A stretch of DNA of 15,847 bases from DASVVT01 sp036386415 (GTDB lineage: Bacteria > Acidobacteriota > Blastocatellia > Pyrinomonadales > Pyrinomonadaceae), in contig DASVVT010000016.1 in the NCBI GenBank assembly GCA_036386415.1, forward strand, positions 1 through 15,847, given 5' to 3'. Positions 1-6,832 of the stretch are shown piece by piece (the stretch's first letter is position 1; every line of letters begins with the position of its first letter). Made by a program: the position numbers and the translations under genes. The notes beneath the pieces were generated by a model. The model was given only the letters and a program-made list of their open reading frames with translations, made no database searches and was not told where the DNA came from.

Positions 1-34
1 TTTGAAAAGTGAGGAGAGTGGTTGGGGTGAGTAG

Positions 35-129
35 AGATTTAAACGCAAAGGACGCAAAGGAAGACGCGCAAAGAGCGCAAAGAATCTGCGACCTTTGCGA
101 TGAACTTTGCGCCCTCTGCGTTTAAATCT
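35..129. repeat. CGCAAAG-type foldback repeat, copy 1
   Basis: The left side carries repeated CGCAAAG words and the right side repeated CTTTGCG words. The outer ends AGATTTAAACGCA and TGCGTTTAAATCT are inverted copies of each other. The whole stretch can fold into one long imperfect hairpin. A related copy lies at 14885-14967 and shares the GCGTTTAAATCT end. This looks like a non-coding, MITE- or REP-like dispersed repeat; no transposase is linked to it here. Confidence 0.75.
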
Positions 130-149
130 TCCCTTTCCAAACAGGCTCT

Positions 150-263
150 CAGTAGCCAGTAGAAAAGAAAATCCGTTGATGCGATTGATACTGAGCCTTC
201 AGGTCATAGTAGACGGCAGAGCGTGACGCTGCGGCTTTCTGTTCTCCTGACTACTGTCTACTG
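150..263. repeat. CAGTAG-type inverted-repeat element upstream of uraH
   Basis: The end at 150-162 (CAGTAGCCAGTAG) and the end at 251-263 (CTACTGTCTACTG) are inverted copies with 12 of 13 matches. Inside, around 213-229, is an imperfect palindrome GCAGAGCGTGACGCTGC. The element ends 8 bp before the uraH start codon, so it makes up most of that gene's upstream region and may hold or replace its promoter. No clear ribosome binding site is visible in front of uraH. Confidence 0.6.
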
Positions 264-271
264 TCATAATC

Positions 272-613
272 ATGAGCGCGATCACCACACACATTCTCGA
301 CACGTCGCGGGGGCGTCCGGCAAGTGGCGTCACAGTCGTTCTTGAGTCTCAGTCAGCACAGGGCTGGCAAGTCTTAGGACATGGCGTGACGGACGCAGAT
401 GGACGGTTAAAAGAGTTATTGCCCGCCGACTTCAAGCTCTTGGCGGGCACGTACCGGCTCACCTTTCAGACGGGCGACTACTTCGACGCGCAGCACGTCG
501 AAAGTTTTTACAGGGAAGTCACGATCAGCTTCATTGTCCGCGACCTTGCGGCACACTATCACGTACCGCTCTTGCTCAGCCCTTTCGGCTACAACACCTA
601 TCGCGGGAGTTAA
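272..613 (+). CDS. uraH: 5-hydroxyisourate hydrolase (HIUase, transthyretin-like)
   Basis: This enzyme hydrolyses 5-hydroxyisourate, the product of urate oxidation, to OHCU (2-oxo-4-hydroxy-4-carboxy-5-ureidoimidazoline) in the cytoplasm. The 113-residue length is normal for the family. The N-terminal motif THILDTSRGRPA contains the expected catalytic His7. TDADGR (40-45) supplies the conserved Arg45. HYHVPLL (95-101) holds His97. The protein ends in the diagnostic YRGS tetrapeptide, which separates HIUases from true transthyretins. There is no signal peptide. It lies 3 bp before the PuuD-type gene and is almost surely co-transcribed with it, so the two consecutive steps of urate breakdown are paired. 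The next enzyme, OHCU decarboxylase, is not in the window. Confidence 0.96.
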   Translation: MSAITTHILDTSRGRPASGVTVVLESQSAQGWQVLGHGVTDADGRLKELLPADFKLLAGTYRLTFQTGDYFDAQHVESFYREVTISFIVRDLAAHYHVPLLLSPFGYNTYRGS

Positions 614-616
614 CGG

Positions 617-1435
617 ATGAGACTCGACCCCAACTTGAGCGAATGGCTCAACCTCTTCGCGCGCTGGTTTCACGTCTTCGCAGGCATCCTCTGGATCGGC
701 ACGACCTACTACTTCACCTGGCTCGACGCGCGTCTCTCGGAAGCCGAAGCGGGTGCGAAGGCGGGTGACGCCGCGCCGCAGGTCTGGATGGTACACAGCG
801 GCGGCTTCTACGTCGTTGACAAACGCAAGACGCCCGGCACGGAGACGCTCCACTGGTTTCGCTGGGAAGCGGCCTTGACCTGGTTGAGCGGCCTCTTCCT
901 GCTCGTGCTGGTCTACTACATGGGCGGTGCACTCATAGACCCGGACGTGCGCGACATCAGTGTCTCGACCGCCATTCTGTTCAGCGTCTCTCTGCTCATC
1001 GTCGCCTGGCTCGTCTACGATCTGTTGATGCTCTCGCCCCTCGCCGGACACGAGACAGCATTCGCCGCGCTCGCCTACGCGCTCCTGGTCTTCGTTGCCT
1101 ACCTGCTCACGCACGTCTTGAGCGGGCGCGCAGCCTACCTGCACATGGGCGCGATGCTCGGCACACTGATGGCGGCCAACGTCTGGATACGCATCCTCCC
1201 CGCACAGCGCCGCATGATCGCCGCCACACGCGCAGGCCAACAGCCCGACGCAGCCCTCGCCTCCCGCGCCAAGCTGCGCTCCAAACAGAACACCTACATG
1301 GTCATCCCCACGGTCTTCACCATGATCAGCAACCACTTCCCCACAGCCACCTACGGCAGCCGCTACAACTGGCTCATCCTCTCCGCATTAATTCTCGTCG
1401 GCTGGCTCGCCGCCAAGATCATCAGGCGTGCCTGA
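617..1435 (+). CDS. puuD: PuuD-type urate oxidase, membrane domain only
   Basis: This is a membrane urate oxidase (Urate_ox_N/DUF989 family) that would convert urate to 5-hydroxyisourate, the substrate of the gene just upstream. Recognisable family motifs are WFHVFAGILWIGTTYYF (17-33), VHSGGFYVVDK (59-69), GTLMAANVWIRILPAQRRM (182-200) and NTYMVIPTVFTMISNHFP (225-242). His19, His60, His79 and His176 are candidate heme or cofactor ligands. About six or seven membrane helices are visible, near 12-34, 86-104, 117-139, 147-166, 174-192 and 251-268. Characterised PuuD proteins continue into a C-terminal cytochrome c domain. This one stops right after the last helix and has no CxxCH motif, so electrons must go to a separate acceptor. 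The start at 617 follows the uraH stop by 3 bp. Confidence 0.9.
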   Translation: MRLDPNLSEWLNLFARWFHVFAGILWIGTTYYFTWLDARLSEAEAGAKAGDAAPQVWMVHSGGFYVVDKRKTPGTETLHWFRWEAALTWLSGLFLLVLVYYMGGALIDPDVRDISVSTAILFSVSLLIVAWLVYDLLMLSPLAGHETAFAALAYALLVFVAYLLTHVLSGRAAYLHMGAMLGTLMAANVWIRILPAQRRMIAATRAGQQPDAALASRAKLRSKQNTYMVIPTVFTMISNHFPTATYGSRYNWLILSALILVGWLAAKIIRRA

Positions 1436-1883
1436 ACGAGGCGCGAGCTTATGAGACGTAAATCTGAGAGCACAATCATCCGTACCAAACTCGCGGAACG
1501 GCATCGCCACCCCAAAACGTGCACTTCTGACTTCAGAAATGGCAATTCTTGTCTTCGGAATCGCAATTCTGAAGCATAGAATCACAATTCTGAGCCTTAG
1601 AATAACGATTCCGAAGCCCGGAATTACGATTCCCTGCCTGGGAATCACGATTCTGAAGCATGGAACTGCAATTCCAAGGATTGGTATCACGATTCCGAGG
1701 CATAGAATCGTGATTCTAAAGCTCAGTATCACGATACCGGGCTTCAGTATCGCGATACTGAAGCCAAGTACTACATTACTCAGGCTTAGTATCGCGTTAC
1801 CAGACCTCGGAATGACAATACTAAGCCAGGTATCGTTCTACCAGACTTGAGCATCGCTCTACCAAGCTCAAGTATCGCGATAC

Positions 1884-2034
1884 TAGAGCAGTTTGCAGAT
1901 GAATTTACCAGCATCAGCAACATTGTAGGGGCAGGGCTTGTCCCTGCCCGCTTTTGTTCGACCGGCGGGCAGAGGACTTGTCCCTGCCCCTACTCTCATC
2001 TCTTACATGGTTAATTCATACGAAAACCGCTCTA
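1884..2034. mobile_element. TA-flanked MITE-like element inserted in the palindrome array
   Basis: The inverted ends at 1884-1909 and 2009-2034 match at 21 of 26 positions (TAGAGC, GTTT, ATGAATT and ACC blocks conserved) and are bounded by TA on both sides. Removing 1886-2034 joins AGTATCGCGATACT to AAAGCTT and AATAACGCGATACC, which restores the 14+7+14 bp layout of the surrounding array exactly. This is strong internal evidence for an insertion with a TA target duplication, as made by IS630/Tc1-mariner-type transposases. It has no coding capacity, so any transposase would act in trans. Confidence 0.8.
1925..1993. repeat. GTAGGGGCAGGG double-hairpin repeat inside the MITE
   Basis: The outer arms GTAGGGGCAGGG (1925-1936) and CCCTGCCCCTAC (1982-1993) are perfect inverted copies. 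Within them, GGGCAGGG-CTTGT-CCCTGCCC (1929-1949) and a similar GGGCAGAGGACTTGTCCC-type hairpin (1967-1989) can fold separately. It resembles widespread REP-like intergenic repeats. It lies centrally in the TA-flanked element, either as a nested insertion or as its natural core. Confidence 0.7.
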
Positions 2035-2158
2035 AAGCTTAATAACGCGATACCAAGCCTGGTAGAGCGATACTTAAGCCGGGTACTGTGCTACTAAAGC
2101 CTGGTATTGCTCTCCTAAAGCCTGAAATTGCGTTACCGACAGCCAAATTCATGCTTCG

Positions 2159-2258
2159 GAGGCCGGAAAAAGAGGGGTTTAACAGAGGGAACGTGCTGTT
2201 TCTTGAGGGGAATGCAGGTATTGATGCGGGAAACTGGTAGCTTCAGGTTTTTGTGAAA
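2159..2258. other. Short intergenic remainder after the array
   Basis: This stretch lies between the last degraded palindrome unit and the stop of the minus-strand membrane-protein gene. I see no gene, clear terminator or further palindrome unit in it. Confidence 0.5.
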
Positions 2259-2771
2259 TCAAGGGTAATAGGTATTGTCTGTAATCTCTTCGATCTTCGC
2301 CTGCCATTGCTGGTAATAGTCGTAGAAGCCCGGATGGGTCAGGTCAAGCTCTACGCTTTCGGCGCGCATGTATTCGCGTGCTTTCGTCAAGTACCAGAGC
2401 CCCGCGCCGATAAAACCCAGCACCGCGCCTGCGAGTGAGATGACGAAGAGGGGAAGATAGCTCTGGTCACTCTTTTGCAGGTAGGCGAAAGTTATCGCAG
2501 AGACGAGAAGCAGGAGTGAAAGGGCGAGGAGAGCGATGACGCCTGCTGTCAGTGATGCGGAATAAGCCCTGCGCTCAAGGCTCTTGAGCATCTCTTTGTA
2601 GCCTGCTTGCGTCGCCTCTTGCTTGAGGTTTGCGCAGCGGTCGCACAAAGTTCCCCTGGTGTGCGTCTGGCAGTAGTAGCGTTCGCAAGGTGTGGTGCGA
2701 CGATAGCCTGTGCATCGAGCGACGGAAATTCCGGGGCAACGGAACACGGGGCAACTGACGCGTGCGCTCAT
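2259..2771 (-). CDS. Cys-rich two-helix membrane protein, function unknown
   Basis: I do not recognise a named family. The N-terminal 50 residues hold seven Cys (7, 12, 20, 29, 34, 43, 46) and His37, in a pattern like a zinc-binding treble-clef or B-box-like finger (CERYYCQTH then CDRC). Two membrane helices follow near 73-97 and 107-128. A charged C-terminal tail ends in NTYYP. The layout suggests a cytoplasmic metal-binding head on a two-helix anchor. The start is supported by AGGAGTG 6 bp upstream of the ATG. It begins 25 bp after the stop of the DUF6986 gene on the same strand and is probably its operon partner. Confidence 0.8.
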   Translation of the reverse strand: MSARVSCPVFRCPGISVARCTGYRRTTPCERYYCQTHTRGTLCDRCANLKQEATQAGYKEMLKSLERRAYSASLTAGVIALLALSLLLLVSAITFAYLQKSDQSYLPLFVISLAGAVLGFIGAGLWYLTKAREYMRAESVELDLTHPGFYDYYQQWQAKIEEITDNTYYP

Positions 2772-2796
2772 AGATTACACTCCTGTCATAACTCCA

Positions 2797-4197
2797 TTAG
2801 AGTTTCTGCCTGTTGTTGAGAATCCTGACGAACGAGCCTGAGCGCAGCTCATCCAGAGTCAGGCCGGATAGCTGCAACGCCTCTTCTTCCTTGACCGCGC
2901 CGCAGTTGAGCGCACGCAGGAAGAAGTTGAGCAGTCCCTGTCCGGTCGCGGCGTCGTCAAACACGTCGCCGACGAGCGTGGCTTTGGCGGCCTTTTCGAC
3001 GAAGTTGCGAAGGCGCGCGGAAGCAGCCGTGAGGCTTTCCAGAAAGAAGGCGTAGACGGCGGCGTAGCGCGTGGGGAGTTGCGCCGGATGCAGGTCCCAG
3101 CCCTGGTAGAAGCCGCCGATGAGCGAGTGCCGGACGTGCTCGTAGTGTAAGCGCCAGGCGCGGTGGACTGTGCGCCGGTTCTCTTCTGTCTGTTCGGGCG
3201 TGAGCGAGGAGTTTGCGCTCGCGCGGTGCGGCGCGACGGGCATGATGTTGGTCGCGCCGTCAGAGAGCCAGATGCCTGTGCCCGCGAAAGAGACCTGCAT
3301 CATGTGCTTGGCGAAGTCGCAAGCGGGGTGCATCATGTGCTGGTGCTGAGCGGTGATGTTACAGGCCGCCGTGTAGTCGTACGTGCCGAAGTGTGCGGCT
3401 ATGCAACGCCCGCGCGCCGCCGCGAGCAGGAGCGGCAGGTTGATCGCGCCGCCCTTGTTGATGATTGACTGTGTAGTCTCGATCATCATCTCCATCTTGA
3501 GCGTGCCTGCGCCCAGACCCAGTCGCGGCTCAATCAGGTCGAAGAGACGTGCGAGCGCGCCCACCTGTTCGAGCACGGTGATCTTGGGAAGGGTGACGAC
3601 GAAGTTAGGCGGCAATGGCCCGCCCGAGGCTGCGACGAGCGTGGAGAGGAAGATGTCCAGCGTGCGAAGGCTGCGTGCGCCCAGCTCGTCCGTGAAGGGC
3701 TTGATGCGTATGCCTATGAAGGGTGAAAGCGTACCCGCAGCCATCCCCGCCGCCACTTCCTGCGCCGCACGCTCTGCGTCTCCATCCTCTTCCGGGTCGG
3801 GGCGATTGCCGTAGCCGTCCTCGAAATCTATGCGAAAATCTTCCACAGGCTCGCGGCTGAGCTTCTCCCGAACGCGCTCGTAGATGGTGCGCGCAAGTTG
3901 CTCTGAAGAGTGCAAGCCCGCACCAGCAGCGGGCGGCTCCTCTTCACCATCTTGCAGGAGACCGACGGCGCGCGCCAGCGTGTGTGCGTCGGGCGCAAAC
4001 TGTTCGAGCGCGCCTAAGGCGAGCGCGCCGAGGCGTTGCGGTGTGTCCGCTTTGAAGAGGTGTGCGCCGCCATAGACTGTATGCACGGGCTGGCGTCGCC
4101 CCGTCTCGCCCGGATAGTCGCGTGAAAAATCTGCGTTGGCCTGTCGCAGCCGTGCGACCACGTCCCGTGTGGCTTCTGTTGTCAGCGATGTTTTCAT
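2797..4197 (-). CDS. HpcH/HpaI-aldolase-like protein (DUF6986 type)
   Basis: This 466-residue protein is from the phosphoenolpyruvate/pyruvate-dependent aldolase superfamily. Some databases call such proteins phosphoenolpyruvate kinase without clear proof. Visible superfamily features are DFEDGYG (124-130, acidic metal-binding loop), GIRIKPF (162-168), VTLPKI (201-206), KMEMMIE (234-240, likely metal-ligand Glu) and GTYDYTA (271-277). Residues 284-300 are rich in His and Met. The C-terminal 130 residues are helical and outside the core barrel. From memory, homologues sit near urate and allantoin genes in Deinococcus- and Acidobacteria-type genomes. Facing uraH-puuD here fits a role in handling a C2/C3 product such as glyoxylate, but the substrate is unknown. 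No good Shine-Dalgarno is seen; it is probably translated from the transcript starting at the DUF1059 gene 39 bp upstream. Confidence 0.82.
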   Translation of the reverse strand: MKTSLTTEATRDVVARLRQANADFSRDYPGETGRRQPVHTVYGGAHLFKADTPQRLGALALGALEQFAPDAHTLARAVGLLQDGEEEPPAAGAGLHSSEQLARTIYERVREKLSREPVEDFRIDFEDGYGNRPDPEEDGDAERAAQEVAAGMAAGTLSPFIGIRIKPFTDELGARSLRTLDIFLSTLVAASGGPLPPNFVVTLPKITVLEQVGALARLFDLIEPRLGLGAGTLKMEMMIETTQSIINKGGAINLPLLLAAARGRCIAAHFGTYDYTAACNITAQHQHMMHPACDFAKHMMQVSFAGTGIWLSDGATNIMPVAPHRASANSSLTPEQTEENRRTVHRAWRLHYEHVRHSLIGGFYQGWDLHPAQLPTRYAAVYAFFLESLTAASARLRNFVEKAAKATLVGDVFDDAATGQGLLNFFLRALNCGAVKEEEALQLSGLTLDELRSGSFVRILNNRQKL

Positions 4198-4236
4198 GTT
4201 GAAGTCTCTGCTCGGTGAAGGGGCGGCCTTGCTTTC

Positions 4237-4431
4237 TTACTCCTCTTTCAGAAATGAACGGATTTGTTCGCGCAGCTCCTCAGTGTTCTCGTGTCCATGC
4301 GCGGAGACGGCATGCTGAACCGCCGCTTCCAACACCTCGTCTTCACGGCCTGAAATCTTCAAGGTGCAGTTCTTCTCACTCGGATAGTCACGGCAATCGA
4401 CATACTTGCGCTTCTCAACTGTGGCTGACAT
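4237..4431 (-). CDS. DUF1059 small protein
   Basis: This 64-residue protein matches the DUF1059 pattern: KYVDCRDYPSEKNCTLKISG, with two Cys (13 and 22), then an E-rich helix with HAVSAHGH (40-47). The family is annotated as small predicted metal-binding proteins of unknown role. An in-frame extension reaches 4506, but the internal ATG at 4431 has a strong GGAGG about 6 bp upstream and gives the normal family length, so that start is chosen. It is first in the minus-strand unit leading to the DUF6986 and membrane-protein genes. Confidence 0.85.
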   Translation of the reverse strand: MSATVEKRKYVDCRDYPSEKNCTLKISGREDEVLEAAVQHAVSAHGHENTEELREQIRSFLKEE

Positions 4432-4520
4432 AAGCTGCCTCCGTGAAATAAGTTTTCCGCGAGATTTTAGCTCAAGATCAAAGCAGAAGATAGAGACGTG
4501 ATGCACCGAGTCAGCGTCTA

Positions 4521-4621
4521 CTTAATTTAACGTCAGTTCGAGATCAGAGGCCGCGATGATCTGAGCCCCTGCCGGGCTCAGAGCGTGACATCCTCTTATG
4601 TCGAACTGACGTTAAGTTAAG
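4521..4621. mobile_element. 101-bp MITE-like element with 21-bp inverted ends
   Basis: The ends at 4521-4541 and 4601-4621 are inverted copies with 20 of 21 matches (core TTAACGTCAGTTCGA). The interior holds more dyads, including GATCAGAGG...and a CTGAGCCCCTGCCGGGCTCAG stem around 4561-4581. There is no coding capacity. The near-identical ends suggest recent or selected activity. It sits between the divergent DUF1059 gene and the secreted-protein gene, where it may shape both upstream regions. Confidence 0.8.
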
Positions 4622-4689
4622 AGTCGCGCGAGGCAGAATTCCTAAAGGCTGGACGTACGGCAGGACACGAATGGTCGTCAGAGGGTGAC

Positions 4690-4714
4690 AGGAAAATCTC
4701 ATTATGATTTCCTG
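4690..4714. other. Hairpin in the intergenic region
   Basis: CAGGAAAATC and GATTTCCTG flank a short AT-rich loop and form a stem of 9-10 bp. No T-tract follows, so it is not a classical terminator on the plus strand. It could be an operator or an mRNA structure if transcription starts upstream. Confidence 0.35.
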
Positions 4715-4731
4715 CGGTCGTGAAAATTTCC

Positions 4732-4760
4732 TTCTCGGCAGCATTCATGCCTGATATAAA
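4732..4760 (+). promoter_or_regulatory. Possible sigma-70-like promoter of the secreted-protein gene
   Basis: A good -10 box TATAAA (4755-4760) lies 17 bp after a weak -35-like TTCTCG. It would start a transcript about 105 bp before the ATG at 4874. Only the -10 box is convincing. Confidence 0.3.
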
Positions 4761-4873
4761 GCTGTGCGCACGAGCACGGGGTCGCTTGCGTCTCAACAAT
4801 CAACTCTTACTCGGTTGACGAGTGTAGAAATCCGAAAGCCCTTCCTTTGATGACAGGAAGAAAGGACACCACC

Positions 4874-5338
4874 ATGAGATTAAGTGCCGGAAAAAAGAGC
4901 ATAGTGCTTTTAGCCAGTCTGGTTTTGATCCTGCTCGCAGCCGGTCGCGCGCAAACTACTATAACGCCACCGCCATTGCCGAACCCCGTGCTCATATACA
5001 CGGGGGCGGAATTTTACGAGGCCGGTGGCAAAGAGTGGACGCGATACAGGTACATGGTCACAAACCTCACAGATTATCCGAACGAGATGTTCGCCGCCGC
5101 GCCGAACCTGCCGCCCTGTGGTAAAAATGTGAACGCCTCGCGCACCTGGGTAGACATCTACGAGGATCGCGGGCAACGGCTCAACGGATTCTGCGCGCTC
5201 GGAGATCGAGACGGGCTTGGTCAACTTTGGTTTGCGCTGGAAAGAGACGCGATTCCTCCAAGCTGGGTTTATATAGAGATGAACGACCGGCAGACAAACA
5301 CCAAGTACAAGTCCAACATAGCTGCAACCAGTGAATAG
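4874..5338 (+). CDS. Small secreted protein, function unknown
   Basis: This 154-residue protein starts with a signal peptide: a basic N-terminus, a Leu/Val-rich core, and a likely cut near GRAQ at about residue 27. The mature part is a compact beta-rich-looking domain with YTGAEFYEAGGKEWTRYRY, a PCGKN stretch and a WVYIEMNDRQTNTKYKSN end. Two Cys (in PPCGK and GFCALG) could form a disulfide in the periplasm. I have seen similar conserved hypothetical proteins in environmental bacteria but know of no function. An in-frame ATG at 4847 exists. The ATG at 4874 is preferred because the signal peptide begins there and AAAGGA lies upstream. It converges with the minus-strand glycosyltransferase gene. 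Confidence 0.8.
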   Translation: MRLSAGKKSIVLLASLVLILLAAGRAQTTITPPPLPNPVLIYTGAEFYEAGGKEWTRYRYMVTNLTDYPNEMFAAAPNLPPCGKNVNASRTWVDIYEDRGQRLNGFCALGDRDGLGQLWFALERDAIPPSWVYIEMNDRQTNTKYKSNIAATSE

Positions 5339-5394
5339 AGCGGCAAGCTGAGCAAAACTTTCACTACCGTAAGGCACAGAGGAAACGAGAGAGC

Positions 5395-6825
5395 CTATTT
5401 TGATTTCTTCTCTGGTTCTGCGGCGGTTAATCCCTGGTCGTATCCATCTGTAAGCAGAACTTTGGCGGCGATCTTGATTAAGCCCTGCGCGCCGAGGATG
5501 ATGAGCAGCATCCAGAAGGTGTAGCGCATACGGTAGAGTGCCGCAACGTTGGTCACGACCAGGCCGAGCGCCGTCACGCACAGGATGACGATTGAGAGCA
5601 GGAGCCAGGCCGAGAGACGGCGGCGCAGCGGCCACAGGCAGACGAGCGCCAGTAGCTCCAGGCAGTAGATCGCCAGTGTTTCCAGACCGCTCAGCAGTCT
5701 CCCGTAGAGACCGACGCGGTCTCCCGACGCCAACCACATGTCCGGGAAAGGGGCAAACAACCCGATTGCCATTGCGCGCGGGAGGTAGCCTATCACGTCA
5801 CTCATGTTACTGAGCTGCACGTCCGTATCTATGTTCGAGCCTGCCTGCGGATACTGTCTTTTGAATCCTGCTCGCGCATCTCCGACGCGCGCCCCCAGAC
5901 GCTGCCAGACGCTTGACGGCTGCTCTGCGCGCGGCTCGTAACGAAGCGCGGGCGGGCCTTGTGCCGCCGCAGGCAAATCTTTATTCTCAACGAGAGGAGC
6001 GCCGTTCGGCTGAGTCATATAGTAGACTGGTCGCGGCACAAGCTTCGGAACGAGAGCGGTCAATATCAGCAGTACGATGACACCCAACAGGTTGCCGACG
6101 ATGATTCGTCTCTCATTGATCTGGCGGACTGTGAACCATGCGGCTCCGAGCAGGACGATTGCCGGGACGATTCCCCACATGTTGATTCTGATAACCCAGA
6201 GCAGGGCTGCAATCACCCCACCCATGACTCCCAACGCCAAAGCTGCACGCCATGAATAGTCTCTCGTCAACCAAGTCGCACAGGTGAGCACGAGCGTAAG
6301 GGTTGCGAGCTGGAACAGCGGGTCTCTCAAGACCTGCGTCGAATGCAGGAGCAGCGACGGCCACAGCGCGGCCAAAAAAGCTGCCAGCAGGCCGACACGG
6401 CGGTCGAAGACTTCCTCGCCCAGCTTGAAGATAAGGACGAGTGTGGCAAGGTAGCAGAGCAGGTTGAGCGGCTCTGCGCTCAAGACGTTAAAGCCGAAGA
6501 CGGGGCTGAAGAGGGCGTAGGAGAGCGAGTAGGCGCAAACGTGAAACGGAGCAGGCGTTGCGAGCCACGCGCTCGCGCCCTCACGCGTCAGAATGTCGGC
6601 CATCGAGATCGACTCCGCACGGAAAGCGTAGCCGTCCGTAGCAAAGTACATCCCCATCCCATTGGCGTCGAAGACATCAGGCAGAAGCGCGAAGCGGCCA
6701 ATCAGGTAGATCGTCAGGGTGAGCAGCAGATGAAAGCCTGCCGCCGCCCCGATCAGGTATGCAGTTCTGACCTGTGAGACGGACATCATCCGTCTTTCTA
6801 TGAATGAAAATGCTTTCTGTTGCAT
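5395..6825 (-). CDS. GT39-like membrane glycosyltransferase
   Basis: This polytopic protein of 476 residues has about ten hydrophobic helices. It is built like the PMT/ArnT-type (glycosyltransferase family 39) enzymes, which move a sugar from a polyprenyl-phosphate donor to a target on the outer face of the cytoplasmic membrane. Helix 1 (21-44) is followed by a polar loop with acidic residues (DVFDANGMGMYFATDGYAF, 50-68), where the family has its catalytic Asp. The block VFDRRVGLLAAFLAALWPSLLLHSTQVLRDPLF (139-171) is typical of these proteins. A soluble segment at 262-365 is inserted before the last helices. The ATGs at 6789 and 6786 are alternative starts. The 6825 ATG lies only 8 bp from a foldback element and has no good ribosome site. 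Confidence 0.75.
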   Translation of the reverse strand: MQQKAFSFIERRMMSVSQVRTAYLIGAAAGFHLLLTLTIYLIGRFALLPDVFDANGMGMYFATDGYAFRAESISMADILTREGASAWLATPAPFHVCAYSLSYALFSPVFGFNVLSAEPLNLLCYLATLVLIFKLGEEVFDRRVGLLAAFLAALWPSLLLHSTQVLRDPLFQLATLTLVLTCATWLTRDYSWRAALALGVMGGVIAALLWVIRINMWGIVPAIVLLGAAWFTVRQINERRIIVGNLLGVIVLLILTALVPKLVPRPVYYMTQPNGAPLVENKDLPAAAQGPPALRYEPRAEQPSSVWQRLGARVGDARAGFKRQYPQAGSNIDTDVQLSNMSDVIGYLPRAMAIGLFAPFPDMWLASGDRVGLYGRLLSGLETLAIYCLELLALVCLWPLRRRLSAWLLLSIVILCVTALGLVVTNVAALYRMRYTFWMLLIILGAQGLIKIAAKVLLTDGYDQGLTAAEPEKKSK

Positions 6826-6832
6826 CCGGGCT

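Larger units (their letters stand above)
1515..2158. repeat. 21-bp-period array of degenerate palindromes
   Basis: About 23 units of a 14-bp near-palindrome are separated by 7-bp spacers rich in AAGCC/GGCTT. Examples are GGAATTACGATTCC (1620), AGTATCACGATACC (1725), AGTATCGCGATACT (1746 and 1871) and GGTACTGTGCTACT (2082). Unit starts are at 1536, 1557, 1578 and so on in exact 21-bp steps up to 1809. One 6-bp spacer then shifts the phase (1829, 1850, 1871). The array resumes at 2041 after an inserted element and fades out near 2158. Early units favour the arms GGAATC/GATTCC, later ones GGTATC/GATACC, so both arms change together. It fills the gap between the convergent puuD and DUF6986 units. 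The function is unknown; tandem protein-binding sites on one DNA face is an inference. Confidence 0.85.

Noticed and set aside
416..1336. Long minus-strand open frame of 306 codons.
   Set aside because: It is antisense to uraH and puuD, whose products are clearly recognised; its composition is low-complexity and typical of a shadow frame.
1388..1850. Open frames on both strands across the palindrome array, encoding 7-residue repeats such as GITIPKP.
   Set aside because: A 21-bp period gives 7-residue repeats in any open frame, and palindromes keep both strands open. There is no ribosome site, and the 6-bp spacers break the frame.
1515..2158. CRISPR array.
   Set aside because: Units are too short and too variable, spacers are only 7 bp and similar to each other, and no cas genes are nearby.
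4431..4506. N-terminal extension of the DUF1059 protein by 25 residues.
   Set aside because: The strong GGAGG site and family length point to the internal ATG at 4431.
4910..5737. 275-codon minus-strand open frame.
   Set aside because: It overlaps both the secreted-protein gene and the end of the glycosyltransferase gene in other frames; both of those have recognisable features.
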